This document shows positions 28,578 to 37,767 of a stretch of 57,080 bases of DNA, one piece after another. Made by a program: the position numbers and the translations under genes. The notes beneath the pieces were generated by a model. It ran no database searches. It saw nothing but the letters and a program-made list of their open reading frames with translations, and was not told the DNA's origin. Location of the stretch: contig CAZRQN010000004.1 in assembly GCA_964602115.1 (NCBI GenBank), forward strand, positions 1 to 57,080, in the 5' to 3' direction. Numbering within the stretch: position 1 is the stretch's first letter; every line of letters starts with the position of its first letter. The DNA comes from JANOGU01 sp964602115. GTDB lineage: Bacteria; Pseudomonadota; Alphaproteobacteria; Rhodobacterales; Rhodobacteraceae.

Positions 28578-29360
28578 TCAGATCCATCCGGCATCGACAA
28601 CGAACGTCTGTTTCGAGCACATCCGGCTGTCGTCTGCCGCCAGCCACAGTGCCATTCGGGCGATATCGGGCGGGAAAACCTTTCCTGGCAGCACCTGTCG
28701 CTCGGCGATCTGCCGTTCACCCGCCTCGTTCAGCCAAAGCGATACCTGCCGCTCGGTCATCACCCATCCCGGGGTGATCGAGTTGACGCGGATGTTCGAC
28801 GGGCCGAGTTCGCGCGCCAGCGCCCTTGTCATGCCATGGACCGCTGCCTTCGAGGTGACGTAACAGACGCAGTCGCCATCGGCCTCAGTCCAGGTGATCG
28901 AGGTGAAGTTGATGATTGATCCGCCGCCCTGCGCCTTCATCTGCGGCGCGACGGCCTTGGCAGCAAAGAGCTGGTGGCGGAGGTTCACCGCGATACGGTC
29001 GTCAAAGTATTCGCGCGTAACGCTTTCGAGTGTGTGGCGGTCGTCGCTGCCGGCGTTGTTCACAAGAACGTTGATAGGTCCGCGCCGCTGCCCGATGTCC
29101 GCAATATGGGCCTCGAGCGCCTCTACGTCGCGCAGGTCAAGTATCGCGAACTCGGGGTCACCCCAGCCGCGGGCGCGGCATTCCGAGACCACGGCCTGCG
29201 ACGCCTTCTCGTTGATGTCGACAAACGAAACCCGCGCGCCCTGGTGCCCGAAATGCTGGACCAGCGACTTGCCGATGCCCGAGCCGCCGCCGGTGATGAA
29301 GACGTGTCGGCCCTTCAGCGTCGGATAGAGCGCCGAGCCCTCCATGATGTCGTAGTTCAC
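28578..29360 (-). CDS. SDR-family sugar 1-dehydrogenase
   Basis: A 260-residue short-chain dehydrogenase. The cofactor motif TGGGSGIG is at 23-30, Asp48 (VDIN) favours NAD+, NNAG is at 101-104, and the catalytic Ser154, Tyr167 and Lys171 are in place. The N-terminus (LYPTLKGRHVFITGG) resembles D-xylose and galactose dehydrogenases of the XylB type, which oxidise aldoses to lactones. The start is GTG at 29358-29360, six bases after an AAGGAGG site; the long frame upstream is the dehydratase gene read in another frame. It lies 11 bp after the dehydratase stop. An aldose 1-epimerase in the same operon supports a cyclic aldose as substrate. Confidence 0.9.
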   Translation of the reverse strand: MNYDIMEGSALYPTLKGRHVFITGGGSGIGKSLVQHFGHQGARVSFVDINEKASQAVVSECRARGWGDPEFAILDLRDVEALEAHIADIGQRRGPINVLVNNAGSDDRHTLESVTREYFDDRIAVNLRHQLFAAKAVAPQMKAQGGGSIINFTSITWTEADGDCVCYVTSKAAVHGMTRALARELGPSNIRVNSITPGWVMTERQVSLWLNEAGERQIAERQVLPGKVFPPDIARMALWLAADDSRMCSKQTFVVDAGWI

Positions 29361-29371
29361 GGCATCCTCCT

Positions 29372-31093
29372 TCAATGCGAATGCTTGGGGGTCGGCGTAC
29401 CGCGACGCCCGACAAGGAAATCGAAGTCGCAGCCCCGGTCGGCCTGCAGGACCGAACCGATAAACAGGCGCTGGTAGCCGTCCAGGGGGGGTTCGGGCGG
29501 AGTCCATCCGGCACGGCGGCGCGCAAGTTCTTCGTCGCTGACATGCAGGTGCAGCCGGCGGGCGGGGACATCGAGCGTGATCATGTCGCCGCTCTGCACC
29601 AGCGCAATCGGGCCGCCGGCCGCCGCTTCCGGCGCGGAATGCAGGACGACGGTGCCAAAGGCAGTGCCCGACATCCGCGCATCCGAGATGCGCACCATGT
29701 CGGTGATGCCCTTGCGCAGCACCTTGGCCGGCAGCGCCATGTTGCCGACCTCGGCCATGCCCGGAAATCCACGCGGGCCACAGTTCTTCAGCACCAGCAC
29801 GCAAGTCTCGTCGACGTCGAGCGCCTCGTCGTCGATGCGGGCGTGGTAGTCGCTGAAATCCTCAAACACGACCGCGCGCCCCGTGTGCTTCATCAGCTCC
29901 GGCGTTGCCGCTGAGGGCTTCAGCACCGCACCGCCCGGCGCGAGGTTGCCGCGCAGGACGGCGATGCCCCCCTCATCGACCAGTGCACGGTCGCGCGGCC
30001 GGATCACCTCGGCATTGTGGCATTCGGCATCGGCGTAAACTTCGCCCATGGTAAGGCCCGTGGCCGACCGTGCGGCACCGTCGAACTGCCCGGCCTCCAG
30101 AAGGCTTCGGATCACGGCGGGAACCCCGCCGGCATAGTAGAAGTCCTCCATCAGGAATGCACCTGACGGCTGGAGATTGACGATTGTCGGCACGCCACGT
30201 CCCTGCCTGTCCCAGTCGTCAAGGCTGAGTTCGACGCCAAGCCGCCCGGCGATGGCGATCAGGTGGATGACAGCGTTGGTCGAGCCGCCGATGGCCGCAT
30301 TGACCCGTATGGCGTTCTCGAACGACGCCTTGGTCATCACCTTCGACGGCGTCAGGTCTTCCTGCACCATCCCGACGATGCGGCGGCCCGCCATCTGCGC
30401 GATCTTCGACCGCCGCGCATCGACCGCAGGGATCGCGGCATTGCCCGGCAGGCTGATGCCGAGCGCTTCGACCATGGAGGCCATCGTAGAGGCGGTGCCC
30501 ATCGTGTTGCAGGTCCCGACCGAGCGGCTCATCGCCTGTTCAGCCGAGAGGAAATTCTCGAGCGAGCGCTGGCCGCCCTTGACCTCCTGGTAGTATTTCC
30601 ACACGGCCGTTCCCGAACCCATCAGTTCGCCGTCATGGCGCCCCGACAACATCGGCCCGCCCGAGACGACCAGCGTCGGCACATCGCAGCTTGAGGCCCC
30701 CATCAGCAACGCCGGGGTGGTCTTGTCGCAACCGACGAGCAGCACCACACCATCGACCGGGTTGCCACGGATCGATTCCTCGACATCCATGGCCGCGAGG
30801 TTGCGAAGCAGCATGGCGGTCGGGCGAATGTTGGATTCACCCAGAGAGGTGACCGGGAACTCGACCGGGAAGCCCCCGGCTTCAAGAACACCGCGCCGGA
30901 CCCTTTCAGCGATGTCGCGCAGATGCGCGTTGCAGGGGGTGAGTTCCGACCAGGTGTTGCAGATTCCGATGACCGGGCGGCCGTCGAACTGATCGTCGGG
31001 GAACCCCTGCGCCTTCATCCATGAGCGGTACATGAAGGCGTTCTTGCCGGTGCCGCCAAACCAGTCCTGCGAGCGGAGTTTCTTTTTCATCAC
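29372..31093 (-). CDS. IlvD/Edd-family pentonate dehydratase (second copy)
   Basis: A 573-residue Fe-S dehydratase with cluster cysteines Cys45 (GICNTWSELTPC), Cys122 (VGCDKTTP) and Cys195 (TCNTMGTAS). The N-terminus (LRSQDWFGGTGKNAFMYRSW) is the signature of L-arabonate/D-xylonate dehydratases. It would turn the aldonate formed by the neighbouring sugar dehydrogenase and a lactonase into a 2-keto-3-deoxy acid. Its ATG overlaps the stop of the flavoprotein gene by 4 bp. It differs clearly from the copy at 9765-11489 (for example GGTGKNAF versus AKGVDGF), so the two operons were probably acquired for different sugars. Confidence 0.93.
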   Translation of the reverse strand: MMKKKLRSQDWFGGTGKNAFMYRSWMKAQGFPDDQFDGRPVIGICNTWSELTPCNAHLRDIAERVRRGVLEAGGFPVEFPVTSLGESNIRPTAMLLRNLAAMDVEESIRGNPVDGVVLLVGCDKTTPALLMGASSCDVPTLVVSGGPMLSGRHDGELMGSGTAVWKYYQEVKGGQRSLENFLSAEQAMSRSVGTCNTMGTASTMASMVEALGISLPGNAAIPAVDARRSKIAQMAGRRIVGMVQEDLTPSKVMTKASFENAIRVNAAIGGSTNAVIHLIAIAGRLGVELSLDDWDRQGRGVPTIVNLQPSGAFLMEDFYYAGGVPAVIRSLLEAGQFDGAARSATGLTMGEVYADAECHNAEVIRPRDRALVDEGGIAVLRGNLAPGGAVLKPSAATPELMKHTGRAVVFEDFSDYHARIDDEALDVDETCVLVLKNCGPRGFPGMAEVGNMALPAKVLRKGITDMVRISDARMSGTAFGTVVLHSAPEAAAGGPIALVQSGDMITLDVPARRLHLHVSDEELARRRAGWTPPEPPLDGYQRLFIGSVLQADRGCDFDFLVGRRGTPTPKHSH

Positions 31094-32787
31094 TTGACCT
31101 TCGAGAAGAACCGCGTCGCCGCCCGGAACAGTTTCGAGCGCGCGACGAGGTAGCCCATGTCCTTGCCGATCCCCGTGCCCATCATCTGATCGACGAAAGA
31201 CTTGCTGATCTCGGTGTGGCGGCGAATCGGCGCGGTATCGCCGGACAGGTCGGCGAGCACCCGCTTCGCCGCATTGTGTCCCGGCGCGCCTGTCACGCCG
31301 CCGCCGGGATGGACGCCCGAGCCGCAGAGATAGAGGCCGTCGATGGCCGTGCGGTAGCCGTTTCCGCCCGGAGCTGCGCGGGCCGAGAACAGGTTCTCCA
31401 GCCCGACCATCGAGCCCTGGAAAATGTTGCCGCCGGTCAGGCCATAGGTCCGCTCCAGATCGAGCGGCGTGACCGCGTTGCGGCCAAGGACATGGCCGCG
31501 CAGGTTGGGCGCGAAGCGGTACACCGTCTCCATCACCCGGTCGAGCCAGGCCTCGCGGTGGTCGTCCCAGGTTCCCTTCTTCAGGTGGAAGGGCAACTGC
31601 TGGACGCCGAGCGCCAGGGTGTGATGCCCGGGCTTGCAGACGCTCGGATCGGTGACCGAATGGATCAGCGCCTCGACGACAAAATCGTCCGGGAACTCGC
31701 CGTGGATTTGCGCCTCGTAGGCATCCTGGTAAAGCTGCGGCGTGGCGTTCAGGATCGTGTGACCCTTGTGCTGCGGGCCAAGTTCAGGGGCGAAACCCAC
31801 ATAGTGCGGCAGTTGGTCGATCAGGATGTGCATCCGGGCCATCGAGCCGCGAGTGTCGTGCCGGCCGACTTCGGCCCTCCGACCCGCCGTGAGCGCGCCC
31901 TGGGGAAGAAGCCGCCCGAGCGTCCGTCCGGGTTCGGCGTTCGACAGCACCGTTTCGGCCTCGATAACCTCGCCGCCGACCAGACGAACGCCCGCCGCCT
32001 TGCCGGAGCGGACAACGATCTCCTCGACGGGTGCCGAAGTGCGCACGGTGGCGCCATGCGCCTCCGCCCCCTTGCGCAGCGCTTCGGTGATAGCGCCCAT
32101 CCCGCCGACCGGCAGTGCCCAGCGGCTGAAGACGTTCTCGAACTCGCCGCAGGCATGATAGCCGTAGACATAGGAGGTCATCGGCGTCTGCGGGCCGCCC
32201 CAGATCGACACCATGCCGAGGAACATCATGTAGCCCTTGAGCCGGTCCGAGGTTATGTAACGGCTCAGAAGATCGTCGGTCGACAACAGCAGGAACTCGT
32301 TCAAGAGTTCGGTCTCGCCTGCGGCCTCGAACCGGGCAAAGACCTCGGACCGCGCCGGCGGGTCCGACAAGAGCCAGTCGCGCGTCAGGTCGGCGAAGCG
32401 CTTCAGTCGCGCCCCGAATTCGAAGAAGCCGCGGCCGTCAGGCTTGGAATGCGCCTCGATCGACTTCAGCGTCGCATCGACGTCCTTGTGAAGCATGACG
32501 TGGTCGCCACCCTCCCACAGAGCGAAGCCTTGGATATCGGGGGCGATGGAACGCAGGCCGAACCGCGACTCGAGTTCCAGTTCGGCGATGATCTCGGGCC
32601 GCAGCATGCCCTGAACGAAGGAGCAAGACGACCAGCGCGACCCGGGGACCAGTTCCTCGGTCACGCAGGCGCCGCCGACCAATGGCCGCGCCTCGACCAC
32701 GCAGACCGATTTTCCGGCGCGGGCAAGGTAGTTGGCGGCGACGAGCCCGTTGTGCCCGCCGCCGATGATGACGGCGTCAAAGCGCAT
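31090..32787 (-). CDS. PYROXD2/phytoene-desaturase-like FAD oxidoreductase
   Basis: A 565-residue flavoprotein. The N-terminal Rossmann fold is FDAVIIGGGHNGLVAANYLA with Glu (VVEAR) for FAD. The LPVGGMGAITEALRKGAEAH segment and the C-terminal GLYLCGSGVHPGGGVTGAPG are typical of the PYROXD2/COG1233 family. It sits inside the sugar operon, overlapping the epimerase by 11 bp and the dehydratase by 4 bp, so it belongs to the pathway. No carotenoid gene is nearby, so phytoene desaturation is unlikely. It may oxidise the imported substrate (for example an N-substituted or keto sugar) before the epimerase and dehydrogenase act. The reaction is unknown. Confidence 0.9.
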   Translation of the reverse strand: MRFDAVIIGGGHNGLVAANYLARAGKSVCVVEARPLVGGACVTEELVPGSRWSSCSFVQGMLRPEIIAELELESRFGLRSIAPDIQGFALWEGGDHVMLHKDVDATLKSIEAHSKPDGRGFFEFGARLKRFADLTRDWLLSDPPARSEVFARFEAAGETELLNEFLLLSTDDLLSRYITSDRLKGYMMFLGMVSIWGGPQTPMTSYVYGYHACGEFENVFSRWALPVGGMGAITEALRKGAEAHGATVRTSAPVEEIVVRSGKAAGVRLVGGEVIEAETVLSNAEPGRTLGRLLPQGALTAGRRAEVGRHDTRGSMARMHILIDQLPHYVGFAPELGPQHKGHTILNATPQLYQDAYEAQIHGEFPDDFVVEALIHSVTDPSVCKPGHHTLALGVQQLPFHLKKGTWDDHREAWLDRVMETVYRFAPNLRGHVLGRNAVTPLDLERTYGLTGGNIFQGSMVGLENLFSARAAPGGNGYRTAIDGLYLCGSGVHPGGGVTGAPGHNAAKRVLADLSGDTAPIRRHTEISKSFVDQMMGTGIGKDMGYLVARSKLFRAATRFFSKVK

Positions 32788-33850
32788 CGCCGTTCTCCTT
32801 GCAGAGGGTGAAGTGGAAGTGCATTTCCTGCCGGTAGCGCTCGCCCGGGTTCAGCTTGCAATGCGGGAAATGCGCGAAGTTGGGGCTGTCGGGGAATTTC
32901 TGGGTTTCCAGGGTGAAGCCGGCATATTTGCAGAGCCTGGCCCCGGCCTTGCCGAGGATCGCGTCGGACAGATAGCCGCCGGTATAGAACTGCACCCCGG
33001 GTTCGGTGGTCGAAAGGACCATCTTGCGGCCCGAAGCTGGATCCCAGGCCTCGGCGCAGGACCGCAGGTCCGAACCGGCTTCCGACAGGCACCAGTTGTG
33101 GTCGTAGCCGCCGCCCTCGCCAAAGATCTCGGCCCCGACGGATGGCAGTGCCGCAATGTCGCGGCCAATCGGTTTGGCCGAAGTGAACTCGAAGGGTGTA
33201 CCGGCAACCGAGAGTACTTCGCCGGTCGCCAGCAGCTCGTCGTCGACCGGGGTGTAGAAAGGTGCATTCAGCCGGATGACCTGACCCAGCACATCACCGG
33301 AGCCTTGGCCGGCCAGGTTGAAGTAGCTGTGATGCACCATGTTCATCAGCGTGGGAGCATCGGTGTCGGCCTCCATCACGATCAGAAGGCCGTTGTCGGG
33401 CGTGAGTTCATAGGTGGTCTTGAGGTTCGACCGTCCGGGAAAGCCCATCTCGCCGGCGCCGGAGACGGCGGTGAAGACGACACGGGTCGGCGAAAGTTCG
33501 GCGATGTTCCAGACCTTGCGGTCAAAGCCGTCGACGCCGCCGTGGAGGTGGTTGCCGTGCTCGTTGCAGTCAACCTGGACCGGCGCGCCGTCCAGCTCGA
33601 AGCGGCCCTTGCGGATGCGGTTGCCGTACCGGCCGCATGTTGCGCCGAAATAGGTGTCCGTCGCGACATACTCTTCAAGCGTGTCGAAGCCGAGCACGAC
33701 ATCCGCCGCCGTGCCGTCCCGACCGGGCACCCAGAGCTCGGTCAGCCGCGCCCCGAAGGTGATGAGGCGCGCGCGGATGCCGCGGCCGTTGTCCAGCAGG
33801 ACTCCTTCCACGGGCGTCCCGCCGATCTGTCCAATCGTTGTTCTTGTCAT
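32777..33850 (-). CDS. Aldose 1-epimerase (mutarotase)
   Basis: A 357-residue galactose-mutarotase-family enzyme. Seen: RYGNRIRKGRFELDG (74-88), NEHGNHLHGG (96-105, with the substrate-binding/catalytic His), and the later VHHSYFNLAG. It interconverts alpha and beta anomers so that the sugar dehydrogenase gets its preferred form. Its stop lies within the first codons of the flavoprotein gene, and its ATG is 8 bp after the permease stop, so it is tightly placed in the transport-catabolism operon. Its presence points to a free aldose, not only a sugar acid, as pathway intermediate. Confidence 0.92.
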   Translation of the reverse strand: MTRTTIGQIGGTPVEGVLLDNGRGIRARLITFGARLTELWVPGRDGTAADVVLGFDTLEEYVATDTYFGATCGRYGNRIRKGRFELDGAPVQVDCNEHGNHLHGGVDGFDRKVWNIAELSPTRVVFTAVSGAGEMGFPGRSNLKTTYELTPDNGLLIVMEADTDAPTLMNMVHHSYFNLAGQGSGDVLGQVIRLNAPFYTPVDDELLATGEVLSVAGTPFEFTSAKPIGRDIAALPSVGAEIFGEGGGYDHNWCLSEAGSDLRSCAEAWDPASGRKMVLSTTEPGVQFYTGGYLSDAILGKAGARLCKYAGFTLETQKFPDSPNFAHFPHCKLNPGERYRQEMHFHFTLCKENGDAL

Positions 33851-33858
33851 TTCTTGCC

Positions 33859-35571
33859 TCAGGGAACTGCCTTGTCCTTGCCGCGGCCGATCACGGCCAT
33901 GGCGATCAGGATCATGGCGATGGAGAAGCCGCCGATCAGGGTGAAGATCGCATTCACGCTGGGGGTGAAACCGAAGCGCATCTGGTTCCAGACATGGATC
34001 GGCAGCGTCGGTTCGATCCCGGACAGGAACAGCGTCACGATCACCTCGTCGACCGAGAGGGTGAAGCCCAGCAGCGCTCCGCCCAGCACCGCCGTGCGGA
34101 TCATCGGGAAGAGGACGTACCGGAAGGTCTTGCCGTAATCCGCTCCGAGATCGAGCGAGGCCTGGACATAGGACGGGTCAAGACGCTGCAGCCGGTTCAG
34201 GATGATCATCATCACCACCGGCATGACAAAGGTCATGTGGCCGATGATGATCCGCCAGATACCCGGCTTCACCCCGACAAGCTGTGCGGCGATGACGATG
34301 GAGATGCCGAGCACGATCCCCGGGATCGCTACCGGGATCGCCAGTCCCGCCTGCAGGACGCCGGCAAAGGGCAGGTTGCGGTAGGCGAAGACCATCGCAA
34401 AGACGATGCCGACGACGACCGAGAGGGCCACCGTGGTCAGCGCCACGATCAGGGTCCGCTGCAGTGCGGCTACCAGATTGGTGTCGCCCCAGAGCGCCGC
34501 ATACCATTCCAGGGTGAAGCCCTGCAGCGGCAGCGTCTGGATCTGGCTCGCGTTGAAGGAGAAGACGGTGATGATGATCAGCGGCAGGTAGAGGAAGAGA
34601 TAGGGCAGCAGCACCGCCAGGCGGATCGCCCAGAGCACCAGATAGTCGCGCAGGGTCTCCGGCGTGCGCAGTTCCGCGCCGGTGCCTGCGTCAACCGATT
34701 GCAGAATGCCGCGGGTGCGGGCGAACCAGAAGATGACGCCCAGCACCACGCCCACGGCGGCGATGAGCACGATCGCCTGCGCCGCGCCGAGCGGCCAGTT
34801 GCCTGCCATGCCGAACTGCGAGGCGATGACCATGCCCAGCATGGTGCCGTCCAGGCCGCCGACCATCGACGGCGTGATGTAGTCGCCGACCGCCAGCAGG
34901 AAGGCGAGCGCGAAGCCGATTGCCAGCCCCTGCTTGGACAGCGGCCAGACCACGTTGCGGAAGGTGGACCACAGGCCGGCGCCGCTGTCTTGGCTGGCCT
35001 CGATCAGGCTCTGCGGCACCCGCTCCAGCGCCGTGTAGGAGGAGACGAAGACATAGGGGATCGCCATGTAGGCAAGCGCCACGATCACGGCGAAACGGGA
35101 GTAGAGGAAGGCATCCGACGGTTCGGCCAGGAACCCGGCCCAGACCAGGAACGAGTTCAGCACGCCCTCTTCGCCCAGGATGATGCGCCAGGCAAAGACT
35201 CGCATCAGCAGGCTGATCCACAGCGGCACGACCACCAGCATCACCGCCACGATCTTCCACGTCCGCATGTAGCGGCTGACGTAGAAGGCGAGCGGATAGG
35301 CGACCAGCGCCGCGACTGCGGCGGCGGCAAAGGCGGTGCCCACGGTGCGCAGGACCAGGAACTGGACTGTGCTGGACGCGATGGTCCGGGTATAGTTCTC
35401 GAGGGTCACCTCGTAGACGAGAACGCCCCCGGAGGATTTGAGAAAGCTTGTGCCCAGCAGCAGGATGTTGGGCAGCACGACAAGCGCGAGCAGCCAGGCA
35501 TAGACTGCCACGGGAGACAGGCGGCGAACTGCGGCGCCAAGGCCGCCATCGGAGCTGGACTGGTCAGTCAT
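33859..35571 (-). CDS. Fused two-domain ABC permease (PotB-PotC fusion)
   Basis: A 570-residue protein holding two complete permease domains, each with about six membrane helices. The first half (to about residue 290) has EAA loop SQDSGAGLWSTFRNVVWP and GDYITPSMVGG like PotB/PotH. The second (from about 305) has ASLDLGADYGKTFRYVLFP and SVDEVIVTLFLSG like PotC/PotI. Polyamine/opine importers normally use two separate genes, as at 5910-7625 here. No stop or restart lies between the halves. The ATG at 35571 overlaps the ATPase stop by 8 bp; the longer frame to 35655 is inside the ATPase gene. The fusion would fix 1:1 stoichiometry. Confidence 0.9.
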   Translation of the reverse strand: MTDQSSSDGGLGAAVRRLSPVAVYAWLLALVVLPNILLLGTSFLKSSGGVLVYEVTLENYTRTIASSTVQFLVLRTVGTAFAAAAVAALVAYPLAFYVSRYMRTWKIVAVMLVVVPLWISLLMRVFAWRIILGEEGVLNSFLVWAGFLAEPSDAFLYSRFAVIVALAYMAIPYVFVSSYTALERVPQSLIEASQDSGAGLWSTFRNVVWPLSKQGLAIGFALAFLLAVGDYITPSMVGGLDGTMLGMVIASQFGMAGNWPLGAAQAIVLIAAVGVVLGVIFWFARTRGILQSVDAGTGAELRTPETLRDYLVLWAIRLAVLLPYLFLYLPLIIITVFSFNASQIQTLPLQGFTLEWYAALWGDTNLVAALQRTLIVALTTVALSVVVGIVFAMVFAYRNLPFAGVLQAGLAIPVAIPGIVLGISIVIAAQLVGVKPGIWRIIIGHMTFVMPVVMMIILNRLQRLDPSYVQASLDLGADYGKTFRYVLFPMIRTAVLGGALLGFTLSVDEVIVTLFLSGIEPTLPIHVWNQMRFGFTPSVNAIFTLIGGFSIAMILIAMAVIGRGKDKAVP

Positions 35572-36631
35572 CGAGCAGCACCACGTCACGGAGGTGAAAA
35601 CCGGCGCGGACACGCTCACCTGCGGCGAAGCGTGCGTCGCGTTGCGACGGGGCATTGGCGATGATCTTGGTCCCTCCCACGTCGAGCGTCACCTCGACGG
35701 TGCTGCCGAAGAACAGGGCATCCTCGACAACCCCGTCAAAGACGACATCGCGACCTTCGGCAGCGCTGCCGACCACTATGGATTCGTGCCGGATAGCGGC
35801 CTTCGGTTTGGCCAGAGCCTCCTCAAGTGGAATGTCCAGCGTTCCGACGCGCAGTTTGGTGCGCCCGCTCTCGCTGAGAACCTTCCCGCTGAGCACGTTT
35901 GATTTGCCGATGAAGCCGGCGACGAAAGCATTGGCGGGGCGGTAGTAGATTTGCTGCGGATCGGCGAGCTGCTGCACGCGGCCGGCGCTCATCACCGCGA
36001 TGCGGTCCGACATGGACAGCGCCTCGCCCTGATCGTGGGTGACATAGATGAAGGTGATGCCGATCTTGCGCTGCAGGTGCACCAGCACATGCTGCATCTG
36101 TTCGCGCAACTTGAGGTCGAGCGCGCCCAGCGGCTCGTCCAGAAGCAGGATGCGCGGCCGGCCGACGATGGCGCGGGCCAGAGCGATCCGCTGCCGCTGT
36201 CCGCCCGACATCTCGTGCGGAAGACGCTCGGCGAATTTCGACATTTCCACCTGGGCGATGGCTTCAGTCACCCGCGGCCCGATCTCGGCCGCGGGCACCT
36301 TCTTCATCTTCAGCGGATAGGCGACGTTCTCGGCGGCGGTCATGTGCGGGAACAGCGCGTAGGACTGGAAGACCGTATTGGTGTCCCGCAAGTTAGGCGG
36401 CACGCGAGAGATGTCGCGTCCGCCAAGATGCACAGACCCGGATGTCGGAACCTCGAACCCGGCGACGATCCTCAAAGTGGTGGTCTTGCCGCAGCCCGAA
36501 GGGCCGAGAAGCGAGAAGAATTCTCCTTCGTTCACCGAAATGGTCGTGGGCTGCAGCGCCTGATAGGCACCATAGCTTTTCGACACCGACTCAAGCCGCA
36601 GGAGCGGCCCGCCTTCACTTGCATTGGCCAC
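35564..36631 (-). CDS. ABC transporter ATP-binding protein, polyamine/opine type (second system)
   Basis: A 355-residue ATPase. Walker A GPSGCGKTT is at 43-51, the Q-loop is VFQSYALFPHM, the signature MSGGQRQRIALARAI, Walker B ILLLDEPLGALD, and the H-loop VTHDQGEA; a TOBE-type C-terminal domain follows. I prefer GTG at 36631, which has AAAGGTG about 6 nt upstream. An ATG at 36679 would overlap the binding-protein gene by 31 bp and add non-conserved residues, and GTG at 36640 is also possible. It drives the fused permease encoded just downstream. Confidence 0.92.
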   Translation of the reverse strand: MANASEGGPLLRLESVSKSYGAYQALQPTTISVNEGEFFSLLGPSGCGKTTTLRIVAGFEVPTSGSVHLGGRDISRVPPNLRDTNTVFQSYALFPHMTAAENVAYPLKMKKVPAAEIGPRVTEAIAQVEMSKFAERLPHEMSGGQRQRIALARAIVGRPRILLLDEPLGALDLKLREQMQHVLVHLQRKIGITFIYVTHDQGEALSMSDRIAVMSAGRVQQLADPQQIYYRPANAFVAGFIGKSNVLSGKVLSESGRTKLRVGTLDIPLEEALAKPKAAIRHESIVVGSAAEGRDVVFDGVVEDALFFGSTVEVTLDVGGTKIIANAPSQRDARFAAGERVRAGFHLRDVVLLDD

Positions 36632-36648
36632 GGCGTGCACCTTTCGTG

Positions 36649-37740
36649 TCAGAGTGTTCCGGCCTTGAAGTCGTTCCACATCTGCAGCCGCCGATCGATG
36701 TCCTCCGGGGGCTGGAACACCACCATCTTCTGCCAGAAACCGTCCGTCGCTTGGTCAAGCACGTTGGTCTTGCGCAGCACGTCTTCGGCGATGCCGGAGG
36801 CCAGGGCATCGTCCGCCGTCAGGACACCGTTGTTGAAGCTGTCGGCGATGAAGCGGGACTGCCATTCGCGCGTCAGGTTGGCGTTGATGAAGTCATAGAC
36901 CTCCTGGCGGTCGCCCTTGGGCGTCAGGATGGCGCAGTCGATCCAGGTCGGCGTCCCTTCGGTCGGGAAGCTATAGCCGAAGTTCTTGCCCAGGCCGTTC
37001 AGGTCGTTGACGATGGCGATGTTCTGGCAATAGCCGATCACGGCGTCGCCGGCGGCATAGATCGTGGTCGCATCGTCGAAACCGCGGGCAATGGTCCCGA
37101 CCTGGGGCCGCAAACGCCGCAGTGCATCGGCGCAGGCCTCGAACTCGTCATCGGTCAGGTTGAACGGGTCGGCCGCGCCGACATAGAGCGCAATCATCGG
37201 GAAGGTGATGTAGGCGTCGTCGAACATGCTGACCTTGCCGGCATATTTCGGATCCCACAGGGCAGCCCAGGTCTGCGGCTCGTCACCGACCGCATCCTTG
37301 TTGAACATCAGCGGCTGCGTGCCCCAGTTGTACGGAATGCCCCAGAGCTTGCCGTTGACGGTGAGGCGTTTCACCCAGTCCATCGCGGGCGAAACGATTG
37401 AGGCGTTCGGCACCTTGGAGGCGTCGAACGGGCCGATCAGCCCGCCGTCGATGTAGCGGGGAACCGACCCGGTGTCGAAGTAGAGGATGTCGGCCTCGAT
37501 CGCGCCCGAGCGGACCTGAGCATACATCTCGTCCACCGACCCGGTGCGGACGACGTTCACCTTGACCCCGCTCGCCGCGCTGTACTCGGCAATCCAAGGA
37601 TCTTCGTGATAGGTTTCCCAGGTGAAGATCGTCACCTCGCCGGATTGCGCGCGCACCATCTGAGGGAGGCCGAGCGCGAGAATGGACGTGCTTCCAAGCC
37701 CGGACAGAAACTGTCGCCGGGAGGATTGCGTGAAAGTCAT
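36649..37740 (-). CDS. Periplasmic binding protein, PotD-like, Tat-exported (second system)
   Basis: A 363-residue solute receptor. A twin-arginine signal (SRRQFLSGLGSTSILALGLP) ends near residue 32. The body (VTIFTWETYHEDPWIAEYSA, IPYNWGTQPLMFNKDAVGD, GDAVIGYCQNIA) is of the PotD/PotF family. It is the first gene of the nine-gene operon 37740-26089, with an AAGGGGG site before the ATG, and candidate operator B (37768-37792) lies 28-52 nt upstream. Related receptors in Agrobacterium bind mannityl opines, so a sugar conjugate is as likely as a polyamine. It is clearly different in sequence from the receptor at 7692-8849. Confidence 0.92.
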   Translation of the reverse strand: MTFTQSSRRQFLSGLGSTSILALGLPQMVRAQSGEVTIFTWETYHEDPWIAEYSAASGVKVNVVRTGSVDEMYAQVRSGAIEADILYFDTGSVPRYIDGGLIGPFDASKVPNASIVSPAMDWVKRLTVNGKLWGIPYNWGTQPLMFNKDAVGDEPQTWAALWDPKYAGKVSMFDDAYITFPMIALYVGAADPFNLTDDEFEACADALRRLRPQVGTIARGFDDATTIYAAGDAVIGYCQNIAIVNDLNGLGKNFGYSFPTEGTPTWIDCAILTPKGDRQEVYDFINANLTREWQSRFIADSFNNGVLTADDALASGIAEDVLRKTNVLDQATDGFWQKMVVFQPPEDIDRRLQMWNDFKAGTL

Positions 37741-37767
37741 GTATGGACCCCCTTGTTGCTTGTGGCA

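Noticed and set aside
31090..32787. Phytoene desaturase of a carotenoid cluster
   Set aside because: No other crt gene, and tight overlap with sugar genes; sequence fits the PYROXD2 branch better.
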